This document shows positions 40,677 to 49,127 of a DNA stretch of 64,000 nt, one piece after another (the stretch's first letter is position 1; each line of letters starts with the position of its first letter). Below the pieces are notes generated by a model. That model saw only the letters and a list, made by a program, of their open reading frames with translations, was not told where the DNA came from and searched no databases. Source of the DNA: Sorangium cellulosum So ce56 (GTDB lineage: Bacteria > Myxococcota_A > Polyangia > Polyangiales > Polyangiaceae); the NCBI RefSeq assembly GCF_000067165.1, contig NC_010162.1:186001-250000 (forward strand), in the 5' to 3' direction. A program made the position numbers and the translations under genes.

Positions 40677-42025
40677 CCCAACGACCCGGACAGCTGCATC
40701 TCAACGCGTTTCTCATGAGCGTCGGCCACCATGAGGCCTCGTGGCGCTTGCCCGAGAGCGATCCGTTCGCGAACACGAGCGTCGCGCACTTCAAGAACCT
40801 GGCCCGCATCGCGGAGCGGGGGAAGCTCGACTCGGTGTTCCTCGCCGACAGCCCGGTGCTGTGGAACAACGTCGGCCGCAGGCCGGCCGGGACGCTCGAG
40901 CCGACGGTGCTGCTCGCGGCGCTCGCCGGGGTGACCGAGCACATCGGGCTGATCGCGACCGCCTCGACGACGTACAACGAGCCGTTCAACCTGGCCCGGC
41001 GGTTCGCCTCGCTGGACCACCTCAGCGGGGGTCGGGCGGGCTGGAACATCGTCACGACCGCGGGTGTGGACGCGGCGCGCAACTTCAACCTGGATGAGCT
41101 GCCGGCACACAGCGACCGGTACGCGCGGGCGGCGGAGTTCATCGATGTGTCGCTGAAGCTGTGGGACAGCTGGGGCGACGACGCGCCGCTCGGCGACAAG
41201 GAGAACGGCGTCTGGGGCGATGACCGCAAGATTTACCCGCCGCGGCACGTGGGGCGGTACTTCAAGGTCGAGGGGGCGCTCAACGTGCCTCGCTCGCCGC
41301 AGGGGTATCCGCTGCTCGTGCAGGCCGGCTCGTCGGACGACGGCAAGGAGCTGGCGGCGCGGTACGCGGAGGCGGTGTTCACGGCGCAGCAGACGCTGGA
41401 GGACGCGCAGCGGTTCTATGTCGATCTGAAGGGGCGTGCGCGCGCGCTGGGGCGCGATCCGGGGTCGATCAAGATCTTGCCGGGGATCGTGCCGGTCATC
41501 GGCGCCACGGAGGCCGAGGCGCACGCGCTCGACGCCGAGCTCGATCGGCTCATCAAGCCGGAGTATGCGAAGCGCCAGCTCGCGCAGACGCTGCGGGTGA
41601 AGCCGGAGGAGCTCGACCTCGACGCGGAGCTGCCGCGGGATCTTCCGAGCGAGGATCAGATCGAGGGGGCGAAGAGCCGGTACACGCTGATCGTGAGCCT
41701 GGCGCGGCGGGAGCGGCTGACGGTGCGCCAGCTGATCGGGCGGCTGGGCGGCGGCCGCGGCCACCGGACGTTCGCTGGCGCGCCCGAACAGGTGGCGGAC
41801 GCGATCCAGCACTGGTGGGAGCAGGGGGCGGCCGATGGCTTCAACGTGATGCCGCCGGTGCTGCCGTCGGGGCTGGAGGCGTTCGTCGAGCACGTGGTCC
41901 CGATCCTGCAGAAACGCGGGCTGTTCCGGACGGAATATGTGGGGACGACGTTGCGGGACAACTATGGGCTGCCGAGGCCGGCAAACCTCAACCTGGGTCG
42001 GGATCTGGTCGCGGCGGCAGAGTGA
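40673..42025 (+). CDS. FMN-dependent LLM-class monooxygenase, NtaA/SnaA/DszA group
   Basis: A 450-residue flavin monooxygenase of the luciferase-like group that includes NtaA, SnaA and DszA. Typical motifs are LHLNAFLMSVGHHEASWRLP, TEHIGLIATASTTYNEPFNL, SGGRAGWNIVTT, FKVEGALNVPRSPQGYPLLV and QAGSSDDGKELAARYAEAVF. It needs reduced FMN from a reductase not present here. In this operon it probably releases sulfite from an imported sulfonated or thio compound. The last 13 or so residues (ANLNLGRDLVAAAE) are encoded by the first copy of the downstream 33-bp repeat, so the natural C-terminus may have been extended by repeat invasion. Confidence 0.9.
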   Translation: MTQRPGQLHLNAFLMSVGHHEASWRLPESDPFANTSVAHFKNLARIAERGKLDSVFLADSPVLWNNVGRRPAGTLEPTVLLAALAGVTEHIGLIATASTTYNEPFNLARRFASLDHLSGGRAGWNIVTTAGVDAARNFNLDELPAHSDRYARAAEFIDVSLKLWDSWGDDAPLGDKENGVWGDDRKIYPPRHVGRYFKVEGALNVPRSPQGYPLLVQAGSSDDGKELAARYAEAVFTAQQTLEDAQRFYVDLKGRARALGRDPGSIKILPGIVPVIGATEAEAHALDAELDRLIKPEYAKRQLAQTLRVKPEELDLDAELPRDLPSEDQIEGAKSRYTLIVSLARRERLTVRQLIGRLGGGRGHRTFAGAPEQVADAIQHWWEQGAADGFNVMPPVLPSGLEAFVEHVVPILQKRGLFRTEYVGTTLRDNYGLPRPANLNLGRDLVAAAE

Positions 42026-42390
42026 GTCGGATTACAGTAAGCCTCAAACTCGGTCGGGAAATGGACCAGGCAAACCTCAAACTCGGTCGGGAAATGGACC
42101 AGGCAAACCTCAACCTCGGTCGGGAAATGGACCAGGCAAACCTCAACCTCGATCGGGGAATGGACTGGGCAAACCTCAACCCCAGTCGGGATCTGGTCGC
42201 AACCCGGGTCGGGATCTGGTCGCGGCGGCAGAGTGAGTCGGATTACAGTAAGCCTCAACCTCGGTCGGGAAATGGACCAGGCAAACCTCAAACTCGGTCG
42301 GGAAATGGACCAGGCAAACCTCAACCTCGGTCGGGGAATGGACTGGGCAAACCTCAACCCCAGTCGGGATCTGGTCGCGGTGGGAAAGTG
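41982..42390. repeat. 33-bp repeat array with a 200-bp duplication
   Basis: A 33-bp unit (AAATGGACCAGGCAAACCTC plus AACTCGGTCGG) is repeated about six times, and a block holding GCAGAGTGAGTCGGATTACA occurs twice (42015 and 42226), so the array itself is duplicated. The period keeps one reading frame, and the first copy overlaps the 3' end of the monooxygenase gene. No separate gene is evident. Confidence 0.9.
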
Positions 42391-42409
42391 AGATAATTCA
42401 CAATTGACC

Positions 42410-42590
42410 GAAGCCCCGGTCGGGGAATGAACCGCGGCCGCTGAATCCAACCCCGGTCGGGGATCGCCGGTCGGTGAACCTGAACCCAACCCCGGTCGGG
42501 GATCGACCTGCAACCCCGCTCGGGAGGCCGGCAAACCCAACCCCGGTCGGGTCGCAACCCCGGTCGGGTCGAACCGCCAACCCAACCCCG
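42410..42590. repeat. Interspersed CCCCGGTCGGGG repeats
   Basis: Five or more copies of an ACCCCGGTCGGG-type box (arms CCCCG and CGGGG) stand at irregular 25-60 base intervals. They look like a decayed extension of the 33-bp array. With that array they fill the 600-base gap before the S41 protease gene; nothing else is seen there. Confidence 0.8.
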
Positions 42591-42627
42591 TTGCTCGCCC
42601 TTTCCGTTTCGTGGTGTGCTGAGGCGC

Positions 42628-43950
42628 ATGGTCGCCTCGAAGCTCGTCGCGGTCCTCTCCACATGCACCCTCGCGCTGGCCGCCGCCGCGACGGGAGGCT
42701 GCACCGCCTCGGACGGTGATGCGGAGCCAAAGGCAGACTGCTCGCTGCAGGGACATAACCAGTTCCTGTTCGAGCTGATGAAGGACGCCTATCTCTGGTA
42801 CGACGGCGTACCCGACCTGGACTACCGAGCGTACCCCTCGCCCGAGGCGCTGCTCGTGGATCTCGTCACCGAGCCGCGGGACCGCTGGAGCTACATCTCG
42901 ACCAAGAGCGTCGACGACGCGTTCTTCCGGGAAGGGCAGACCCTCGGGTTCGGCATGCGGTGGAGCTTCGACCAGGAGGGCAGCCTCCGGCTCGCGCTGA
43001 TCCAGCCGGGCTCGCCCGCCGGAGAGGCCGGCCTCCGGCGGGGCGACGCGGTGGTGGCGATCAACGGCATCGACGTCGAGCAGGTCGTGAGCGACGACCT
43101 CTGGGAGGAGCTCGCGGGCCCCGACGAGGAAGGGTACGAGATGTCGCTGACGATCGAGCGCGCGGACGCCGAGGCCTTCACGGTCGCGCTCCGGAAGGCG
43201 TGGTATGGCATCACCACGGTCGTGAGCCCGCGTGTCCTGCAAACAGGGTCCGCGACCGTCGGATATCTCATGCTCACCACCTTCATCGAGCCTTCGGTGA
43301 GCGAGCTCGACAGCGCCTTCGCGCTGTTCAGGGAGAGCCAGGTCGACGAGCTGGTGCTCGATCTGCGCTACAACGGCGGTGGGCGCCTCTCCGTCGAGAG
43401 GCACCTCGCGAGCCTGATCCACCGGCCGGCGGAGGCCGGCGCGCTGCTCGACATCACCGCCCACAACGACAGGCACGTCGACTGGGACAAGCGGGAGACG
43501 TTCGACGACCTCGACCAGCCGCCGCTCCCCCTGTCCCGGCTGGTCGTCATCACGTCCGGCGGGACGGCCTCCGCGAGCGAGTCGCTGATCAACAGCCTGC
43601 GCGCCTACATGGACGTGAAGATCGTCGGCTCGACCACGCACGGCAAACCCGTCGGCATGTACGGATGGGACAACTGCGACATGGTCGTGCACCCGATCGC
43701 GTTCCGGGTGCTCAACGCCAAGGAAGAGGGCGATTTCTACGATGGCCTCCCCCCCGACTGCGCCGCCGACGACACGCTCGGCGCAGAGCTCGGCGACGCG
43801 GGCGAGACGTGCCTCGCCGAGGCCCTGCACCTGCTGGAGCACGGCGCGTGCTCGACCGCGGCGCAGCCGGGCGGGGCGGGCGAGCGCCGCGCCTCGCCGC
43901 CGCGGGAGATCCCGTGGCGCGGCCTCCGGCGCGAGGTCGGCGCGCTCTGA
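42628..43950 (+). CDS. S41-family protease lipoprotein with PDZ domain
   Basis: A 440-residue lipoprotein (signal ending ALAAAATGGC). A PDZ domain at about residues 100-190 (LIQPGSPAGEAGLRRGDAVV) precedes the S41 tail-specific protease domain: TVGYLMLTTFIEPSVSELD, LVLDLRYNGGGRLSVERHLA and the nucleophile motif ITSGGTASASESLINSLRAY, with Lys in TTHGKPVG. The serine in SAS and this Lys form the expected dyad. It is periplasmic or outer-membrane bound and may trim C-termini of exported proteins. ATG 42628 gives a normal signal; GTG 42616 is possible. Confidence 0.88.
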   Translation: MVASKLVAVLSTCTLALAAAATGGCTASDGDAEPKADCSLQGHNQFLFELMKDAYLWYDGVPDLDYRAYPSPEALLVDLVTEPRDRWSYISTKSVDDAFFREGQTLGFGMRWSFDQEGSLRLALIQPGSPAGEAGLRRGDAVVAINGIDVEQVVSDDLWEELAGPDEEGYEMSLTIERADAEAFTVALRKAWYGITTVVSPRVLQTGSATVGYLMLTTFIEPSVSELDSAFALFRESQVDELVLDLRYNGGGRLSVERHLASLIHRPAEAGALLDITAHNDRHVDWDKRETFDDLDQPPLPLSRLVVITSGGTASASESLINSLRAYMDVKIVGSTTHGKPVGMYGWDNCDMVVHPIAFRVLNAKEEGDFYDGLPPDCAADDTLGAELGDAGETCLAEALHLLEHGACSTAAQPGGAGERRASPPREIPWRGLRREVGAL

Positions 43951-44106
43951 GGCGCCGCCGCGCCGGCCAGGCGCGGCGCCGTGCGGTCGAGCACGCCGGC
44001 GGCGTCCCGGCGCGAAACTCCGCCGCTCCCGGCTTGACACGCTGAGCGGCTTGACGGAGATTCCTCCGCCATAGCGGAGACTGGGCCGCGGCCAGGAGGG
44101 AATGTC

Positions 44107-44745
44107 ATGAGCCTGCAACTCGGAAGCATCGCGCCTGATTTCGAGCAAGAGTCCACGCACGGGACCATCCGATTCCACGAGTGGGCCGGGAGCTCGTGGG
44201 TGATCCTGTTCTCGCACCCGAAGGATTTCACCCCGGTGTGCACGACCGAGCTCGGCGCGGTCGCCAACCTCAAGGCGGAGTTCGACAAGCGCGGCGTGAA
44301 GCCCATCGCGCTCAGCGTCGACGACGTCGACTCGCACAAGCGCTGGTCGGTGGATATCGAGGAGACGCAGCGCACGAAGCTGAACTACCCGATCCTCGCC
44401 GACGTGGACCGGAAGGTGTCGGGCCTTTACGGGATGATCCACCCGCAGGCGAGCGACACGCTCACGGTGCGCTCGGTGTTCGTCATCGATCCGAACAAGA
44501 AGGTCCGCGCGACGTTCACGTACCCGGCGAGCACGGGGCGCAACTTCGACGAGATCCTGCGCCTCATCGACTCGCTCCAGCTCACGGACAGCCACTCCGT
44601 GGCGACGCCCGCGAACTGGAAGGACGGCGATGAGGTGGTGATCGTCCCCTCGCTCCAGGACCCCGCCGTCCTCGCGCAGAAGTTCCCCAAGGGGTACAAC
44701 GCCGTCCGCCCGTACCTGCGCCTCACCCCGCAGCCCAACCGCTGA
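44107..44745 (+). CDS. 1-Cys peroxiredoxin (Prx6-like)
   Basis: A 212-residue cytosolic peroxidase. The peroxidatic site is SHPKDFTPVCTTELG (Cys 45), with the Thr at the -3 position and the Arg further on. The C-terminal extension PANWKDGDEVVIVPSLQDPA and RPYLRLTPQPNR are typical of the 1-Cys group. No resolving Cys is present, so reduction needs an outside thiol. AGGAGG is upstream of the ATG. The stop codon overlaps the start of the lipoprotein downstream (TGATG), coupling the two unrelated genes. It reduces hydrogen and lipid peroxides. Confidence 0.94.
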   Translation: MSLQLGSIAPDFEQESTHGTIRFHEWAGSSWVILFSHPKDFTPVCTTELGAVANLKAEFDKRGVKPIALSVDDVDSHKRWSVDIEETQRTKLNYPILADVDRKVSGLYGMIHPQASDTLTVRSVFVIDPNKKVRATFTYPASTGRNFDEILRLIDSLQLTDSHSVATPANWKDGDEVVIVPSLQDPAVLAQKFPKGYNAVRPYLRLTPQPNR

Positions 44746-46055
44746 TGCGGCGTGGCGCCGCCCGCGCGCGCGAGGCGTCGGCGCGACGCCTCGCCGCGCT
44801 CGCCCTGGTGTTGCCGGCGGCGTGCTCGCGCGCGCCCGCGCCCGAGGCGCTCGGGGCGAGCGGCGGCGGGCCGAAGCCGGCGGCGCGGGCCGCCGGCGCC
44901 GGCTGGAAGCTCGTCCACCACGAGACCTTCGATGCGCCGTTCCAGGAGCCCGCCGCGTGGACCGAGGATCGGTATGGCGACGAGAGCCCCTATCACGTCG
45001 ATGTCTTCGACGAAGATGGTGAGTTCTTCTCCGCGCGGGGCGGCGAGGTGTTCCGGGAAGGGCTGCGGAGGTTCCGATCGTTCCGGAAGTCCTTCACGTA
45101 TGGCGAGGGCGGCTGGCTCACGGTCGAGCTGTATGGCCGCGACAGCGACCGCGACGGCGTCCCCGAGACGGGCGGCCGCTTCGAGGCGGCGGGCGGCAAG
45201 GCGAGGCTCGTCTCCACCCGCCATTACGACGGCGCGATCCTCCGCTCGACCGCGCCGCTGCCCGCGCGGTACCGCGTGGAGGTGACGGTCTCGAACATCG
45301 ACTTCGGCGGCCTGCGCGAGGGCAGCTGGACGCACGGGGGCAAGACCAACGGCTACGACGGGGACGAGCTGGCCGACCCGTGGCGGTTCAGCGATCGCAG
45401 CACCGCGCCGCAGTCGGCGGTCTTCGGTAACGGTGTTTACTTTCTCTGCATCACCGATTACCCGCGGCCGGCCCCTCACAACAACGTCTTCATCCATCAC
45501 CACCGGAAGGTCGTGATGGACACGGACAGCAACTTCGGCGAGGACGGCCCCTGGTCGCAGGTCTGGAACCCCTCGACCGGCCGGGCCGAGCGGGATGGAT
45601 CACGTTATGTGAGCATGATCTGGCTCCGCGGCGATGCGTTCGGGAGCCCGTGGACCGGAAATGGGTTCACGTCGTACACCGCCGGCGGGTGGAAGGACGG
45701 CCCCATCTTCGTGGACAAGTACCTCGACAGGGAGGCTTACGTGTTCACCGTCGAGCGCGACGGCCGGGGTTATGCGATGTCCGCGGCGGGCAGGTTCCAC
45801 CACGGCGGCCGCACGACGTACGCCGCGCGGAGGGATTTCCGCGAGCCGCCGGTGACGTGGCACTACAACCAGCGCCCCGACGAGATCGAGGCGGAACACC
45901 CCAACGAGACCGTCGATTTCGGCAAGACCTTCGAGACCTGGCCGGCGGGGTCGGCCTACCCGGATCACTTCTTCTTCGGTGATCCGCACATCAACTATTA
46001 CGAGGGCACCGCCGAGTTCGATGACGTGAAGCTCTACCTGCCGGACGACGGGTAG
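44745..46055 (+). CDS. Lipoprotein with concanavalin-like sandwich domain
   Basis: A 436-residue lipoprotein with signal (RRLAALALVLPAAC, Cys 27). The body is aromatic- and Asp-rich in strand-like alternation: GWKLVHHETFDAPFQEPAAW, GDESPYHVDVFDEDGEF, GVYFLCITDYPRPAPHNNVF and IHHHRKVVMDTDSNFGEDGP. This suggests a concanavalin A-like lectin/glucanase beta-sandwich, as found in carbohydrate-binding or polysaccharide-cleaving enzymes. Catalytic Glu residues of GH16 are not clear. It should be surface exposed. Start overlaps the peroxiredoxin stop. Confidence 0.7.
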   Translation: MRRGAARAREASARRLAALALVLPAACSRAPAPEALGASGGGPKPAARAAGAGWKLVHHETFDAPFQEPAAWTEDRYGDESPYHVDVFDEDGEFFSARGGEVFREGLRRFRSFRKSFTYGEGGWLTVELYGRDSDRDGVPETGGRFEAAGGKARLVSTRHYDGAILRSTAPLPARYRVEVTVSNIDFGGLREGSWTHGGKTNGYDGDELADPWRFSDRSTAPQSAVFGNGVYFLCITDYPRPAPHNNVFIHHHRKVVMDTDSNFGEDGPWSQVWNPSTGRAERDGSRYVSMIWLRGDAFGSPWTGNGFTSYTAGGWKDGPIFVDKYLDREAYVFTVERDGRGYAMSAAGRFHHGGRTTYAARRDFREPPVTWHYNQRPDEIEAEHPNETVDFGKTFETWPAGSAYPDHFFFGDPHINYYEGTAEFDDVKLYLPDDG

Positions 46056-46144
46056 CGCCGCTCCGGCGGGCCGCGCTGGCCGGGCGCGGCTCCGGCGGCG
46101 GTCTCACCCGGACGAGCCGACCCGGAGCCTCCGGTCGAGCGTGT

Positions 46145-46693
46145 TCACCTGGGCGTGCACCCCGACGAGAGCTTCAGGAGCGGTCCCGGTGTGCAGGAGT
46201 CCAGGCCGAGCCGGAGGTCGGCCACCAGGTGATCGAGCGCCGACAGGGGTGCTGGCGCGTCGGCGTACTGATAGCTGTGCGACGTCTCGAGACCATCGCG
46301 GCGCAGGCGCACCGACGTTGCGCCGCCGTCGGCGCAGTCAGGGCAGCCGTAGCGGTCGTCGAGGGCGACGCTCGAGAGCGCGTCCTCGATCTCGTCGAGC
46401 TTTCGCGCGCCTTCGTCCGTCAGCGTCGCCAGGTTCGAGCGGGGACAGCCCTGGTTGCGCGTGCAGGCCGTGAGCGTTAGCTCCGCGCCGTCGCGGGACA
46501 CCGTCGTGATGCACTCGCCAGCGCAGAGACCGAAGGAGTATCTCGTGGAGAGCCAGATCCCCTCGGCCTCGGACGAAGCGCCGAGCGACTGTTGCTCGGG
46601 CGCTGCTTCCTCCTCGGAGCCGAGAGCGCAGCCGGCGGCGAACGGGAAGCTAGCGACCAGCGCAAGGACCTTGAAGAGCGTGTTCGGTTTCAT
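46145..46693 (-). CDS. Small Cys-rich lipoprotein
   Basis: A 182-residue lipoprotein with signal MKPNTLFKVLALVASFPFAA ending GC (Cys 22). The mature part holds about eight Cys, for example in FGLCAGECITTVS, TACTRNQGCPRSN and RYGCPDCADGG, so disulfide bonds are likely. The C-terminus is rich in Asp/Leu. No known domain. It is read toward the sandwich lipoprotein gene. Function unknown. Confidence 0.7.
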   Translation of the reverse strand: MKPNTLFKVLALVASFPFAAGCALGSEEEAAPEQQSLGASSEAEGIWLSTRYSFGLCAGECITTVSRDGAELTLTACTRNQGCPRSNLATLTDEGARKLDEIEDALSSVALDDRYGCPDCADGGATSVRLRRDGLETSHSYQYADAPAPLSALDHLVADLRLGLDSCTPGPLLKLSSGCTPR

Positions 46694-46870
46694 GCCAGCG
46701 CCGGATGGCAACCGCTGTGCCACGAGCCAGGACACCGCGTGTGGCTCCGGTGCGGGCAGGGTGCTGCGGCCGGGCAGAACAAGACTGCACGCCCGCCCGG
46801 TTGCGCGAGGCAGGCGAGCTCGCCGGAGCGCGGCGGGCGACCTGGCTCGGCCTGCGCAGCGGCATGAAGG

Positions 46871-47278
46871 TCAGATCTCGCACTTTTTGCGAGCGAAGCG
46901 GTGCTGATCCCACGGCAGCTCGATGCGCTCGCCGGCAGGCGTCTCCACGGTGACCGGGGCCGCGCCGAGCGCGGCGACGACGTGCATCTCTTCCTCACCC
47001 GTGTTCGCGATCTGGTGCGGGACGCCCGCCGGCACGATGAGCGTCGAGCCCGGGCCGAACGTGAGGGCCACTCCATCGATCTCGCATGTCCCGGAACCGC
47101 GGAGGACGACGATCACCTCCTCACATGCGTGCCGGTGACGCGGCGTTTGCGCGCCCGGCGCAATGGTCTGCATCCACACCTCGAGCGTCCGGAGGCCGTC
47201 GCGAGGGCCGGCGAGGGTCTGGTGGGCGAGCCCGGGCAGGCTGAGCTTCTCGATCGAGGCGATGTTCAGGACAGTCAT
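46871..47278 (-). CDS. Cupin-domain protein
   Basis: A 135-residue single-domain cupin. Motif 1 is TPRHRHACEEVIVVLRGSGT (His, His, Glu) and motif 2 is IVPAGVPHQIANTGEEEMHV (His). These form a metal site on a small beta-barrel of the type seen in sugar-binding regulators and dioxygenase-like proteins. A role cannot be assigned more closely. It is the downstream gene after the alpha/beta hydrolase gene on the same strand, with 189 bases between. Confidence 0.88.
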   Translation of the reverse strand: MTVLNIASIEKLSLPGLAHQTLAGPRDGLRTLEVWMQTIAPGAQTPRHRHACEEVIVVLRGSGTCEIDGVALTFGPGSTLIVPAGVPHQIANTGEEEMHVVAALGAAPVTVETPAGERIELPWDQHRFARKKCEI

Positions 47279-47467
47279 GGCTTGATCCTCCAGGCGGCAT
47301 CGGGCGCGGGTCCGCCCATCGCGACAGGCCGTCGCGGCAGGCCACCCTGCTCGCTGGATACGGCAGCCCTCCGCCTCCGTTTCGCTGGCCGAGCCGAAAT
47401 GTCGATGCGGCCGCGGGGCCAGGCGCGGGCGATGGCCGCCCCGACGTCGGGGTGCGCCGGCGTCGGC

Positions 47468-48160
47468 TCAGCCGGCAGCGGCCGCGACGATGTCGCGCAC
47501 GAGCGCGGCCACCTCGTCCGGCTGCGACAGGAACGGAGAGTGGCCCGCGTCGAGGCGCCGCACGTCCCTCGCGCGCTGCGACATCGCCTCCTGCGCGAAC
47601 ACCGGAATGGCGTTGTCGCGCTCGCAGATCACGTAGGTGGAGGGCAGCTCCTGCCAGGCCGCGGCCCCCAGCGGCTCCGAGAAGGACGCCTTGGACTGAG
47701 GCTGCAGCGCCGCTGCCGCGGCGGCTGCGACCTCGTCGCTGCAGTCGTTGTAGAAGATGTCGCGCGCGCGGTCGGGCAGCATCGTCCGGCCATCCGTGGA
47801 GGTGATCCACCACGGCGGCTCCTGGCCTCCGATCGCCGAGAGCAGCGATTCCCCCGGGCCGAGCATGAACGCGCACAGGTAAACGAGGTGGGCGACGTTG
47901 CCCGCGCGGGCCGCCACCTCCGTGACCGGCAATCCTCCGTAGGAGTGCGCGACCACGACGGCCTCGCCGGGCGCCTCGGCCAGCGCCGCCCGCACCACCT
48001 CCGCGTCCGCCGCGAGGCCGCCCGCGGCGGGCCCGACGCTCCGCAGCTCTGGCACCCGGACGTCGAGCCCGCTGGCGAGCAGCCGACACGCGACCTGGGA
48101 CCAGCAGGACGGGCTGTGCCAGGCGCCGTGGACGAGTACGACCGATGAGATCTTGCGCAT
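47468..48160 (-). CDS. Alpha/beta hydrolase (EstC/salicylate-esterase-like)
   Basis: A 230-residue cytosolic hydrolase. Motifs are VVLVHGAWHSPSCW (oxyanion strand), the nucleophile elbow VVAHSYGGLPVTEVA, a loop aspartate in CERDNAIPVF and the catalytic His in LDAGHSPFLSQPDEVA. The order Ser, Asp, His and the size match the EstC/plant methylesterase-like group acting on small esters. GGAGAGGAG lies before the ATG at 48160. It is divergent from the IclR gene with 248 bases between. Confidence 0.9.
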   Translation of the reverse strand: MRKISSVVLVHGAWHSPSCWSQVACRLLASGLDVRVPELRSVGPAAGGLAADAEVVRAALAEAPGEAVVVAHSYGGLPVTEVAARAGNVAHLVYLCAFMLGPGESLLSAIGGQEPPWWITSTDGRTMLPDRARDIFYNDCSDEVAAAAAAALQPQSKASFSEPLGAAAWQELPSTYVICERDNAIPVFAQEAMSQRARDVRRLDAGHSPFLSQPDEVAALVRDIVAAAAG

Positions 48161-48377
48161 GTGCTCCTCTCCTCCGCAGCTCACGGCGGGACCGAAGGAC
48201 GCTATCCGACCCCCTCGAGCGACACCAGCGCGCGTCGCCCGCAGCGCCGAGCCCGCTCTCCCCGCGCCTCCGCCGGCCCCGCGCGCCTCCGCCCGCCCTC
48301 CCGCGAGGATCCCGCGGCGCCGCGCCGCGCCCGGGGCGCGCCCTCGACCGCGGCCCTGGATGGAGGTATACCAATAA

Positions 48378-48394
48378 TCGGAACGTAATTCCGA
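48378..48394. promoter_or_regulatory. Probable IclR operator (inverted repeat)
   Basis: TCGGAA and TTCCGA form a perfect 6-bp inverted repeat with a 5-base spacer, 15 bases before the IclR-family start. IclR proteins bind palindromes of this GGAA..TTCC type, so it is a likely autoregulatory site. The surrounding stretch (ATACCAATAATCGG) is the only AT-rich part of the gap. Confidence 0.7.
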
Positions 48395-48408
48395 ATAGTG
48401 GAACGAGC

Positions 48409-49122
48409 ATGGAGCGATCCGGGACGGTCGACAAGGCGGTGCGCGCCCTCGAGGCGCTGGGCGAGGGCGGCGGCAGCGCTTCGCTCTCGGAGCTCGCGGA
48501 GCGGCTCCGCATGCCGAAGGCGACGCTGCACCGGCTGCTCGCGTCGCTCGCCGCGCACGCGCTGGTGGAGCAGGACGGGGAGGGGCGCTACCGGCTCGGC
48601 GTCGGCCTCATCCGGCTCGGGCTCGGGGCGCAGGGGCTCGACGCGGTCGCGCGCGTCGCGAGGCCCGAGCTGGAGCGGGCGGCGCGCGCCTTCGGCGAGA
48701 CGTTCTTCCTCGTCGCCGCGCGCGCCGGCAGGCTCGTCGTGCTCGACAAGGCCGAGGGCACGGGCCTCCTGCGCGCGGCGCCCACCGTCGGGGCCGAGGT
48801 GCCGGTCGACGTCACCGCGAGCGGCCGGCTCTACCTCGCGCACGCGCCGGAGCTCGTGGGCGCCTCGGGCGCGGACCCGGCCATGCTCCGCGCCGCGCGG
48901 CGCGCCGCGAAGCGCGGCTACGACGTCAACGAGGGCGCGTGGATCGACGGGCTCACCGTCATCGCGGCCCCGGTGCTCGCGCGCGGCGGCCTGCACGGCT
49001 GCGTCGCCTGCGCCGCGGCCGCCCAGAGCCTGCGCGGCGATCGTCGTGACGCCGCGGTGAATCACACGCGCGACGCCGCCGAGCGGGTCGCGCGCGCCCT
49101 CCAGGGCGAGGGCAGGAGGTGA
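48409..49122 (+). CDS. IclR-family transcriptional regulator
   Basis: A 237-residue regulator. The N-terminal winged HTH is ASLSELAERLRMPKATLHRL, and the C-terminal effector domain shows RPELERAARAFGETFFLVAA, DKAEGTGLLRAAPTVGAEVP and the DVTASGRLYLA motif of the family. The family usually has Cys and Gly-rich loops that bind small carboxylates. The next gene, a class IV aminotransferase, starts six bases after the stop, so the regulator probably controls an amino-acid-related step. An operator-like inverted repeat precedes the start. Confidence 0.92.
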   Translation: MERSGTVDKAVRALEALGEGGGSASLSELAERLRMPKATLHRLLASLAAHALVEQDGEGRYRLGVGLIRLGLGAQGLDAVARVARPELERAARAFGETFFLVAARAGRLVVLDKAEGTGLLRAAPTVGAEVPVDVTASGRLYLAHAPELVGASGADPAMLRAARRAAKRGYDVNEGAWIDGLTVIAAPVLARGGLHGCVACAAAAQSLRGDRRDAAVNHTRDAAERVARALQGEGRR

Positions 49123-49127
49123 ACGGC

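Noticed and set aside
41982..42396. 11-residue repeat protein (QANLNLGREMD pattern) encoded by the 33-bp array
   Set aside because: The array stays open in several frames on both strands because the period is a multiple of three; there is no good start site or domain.
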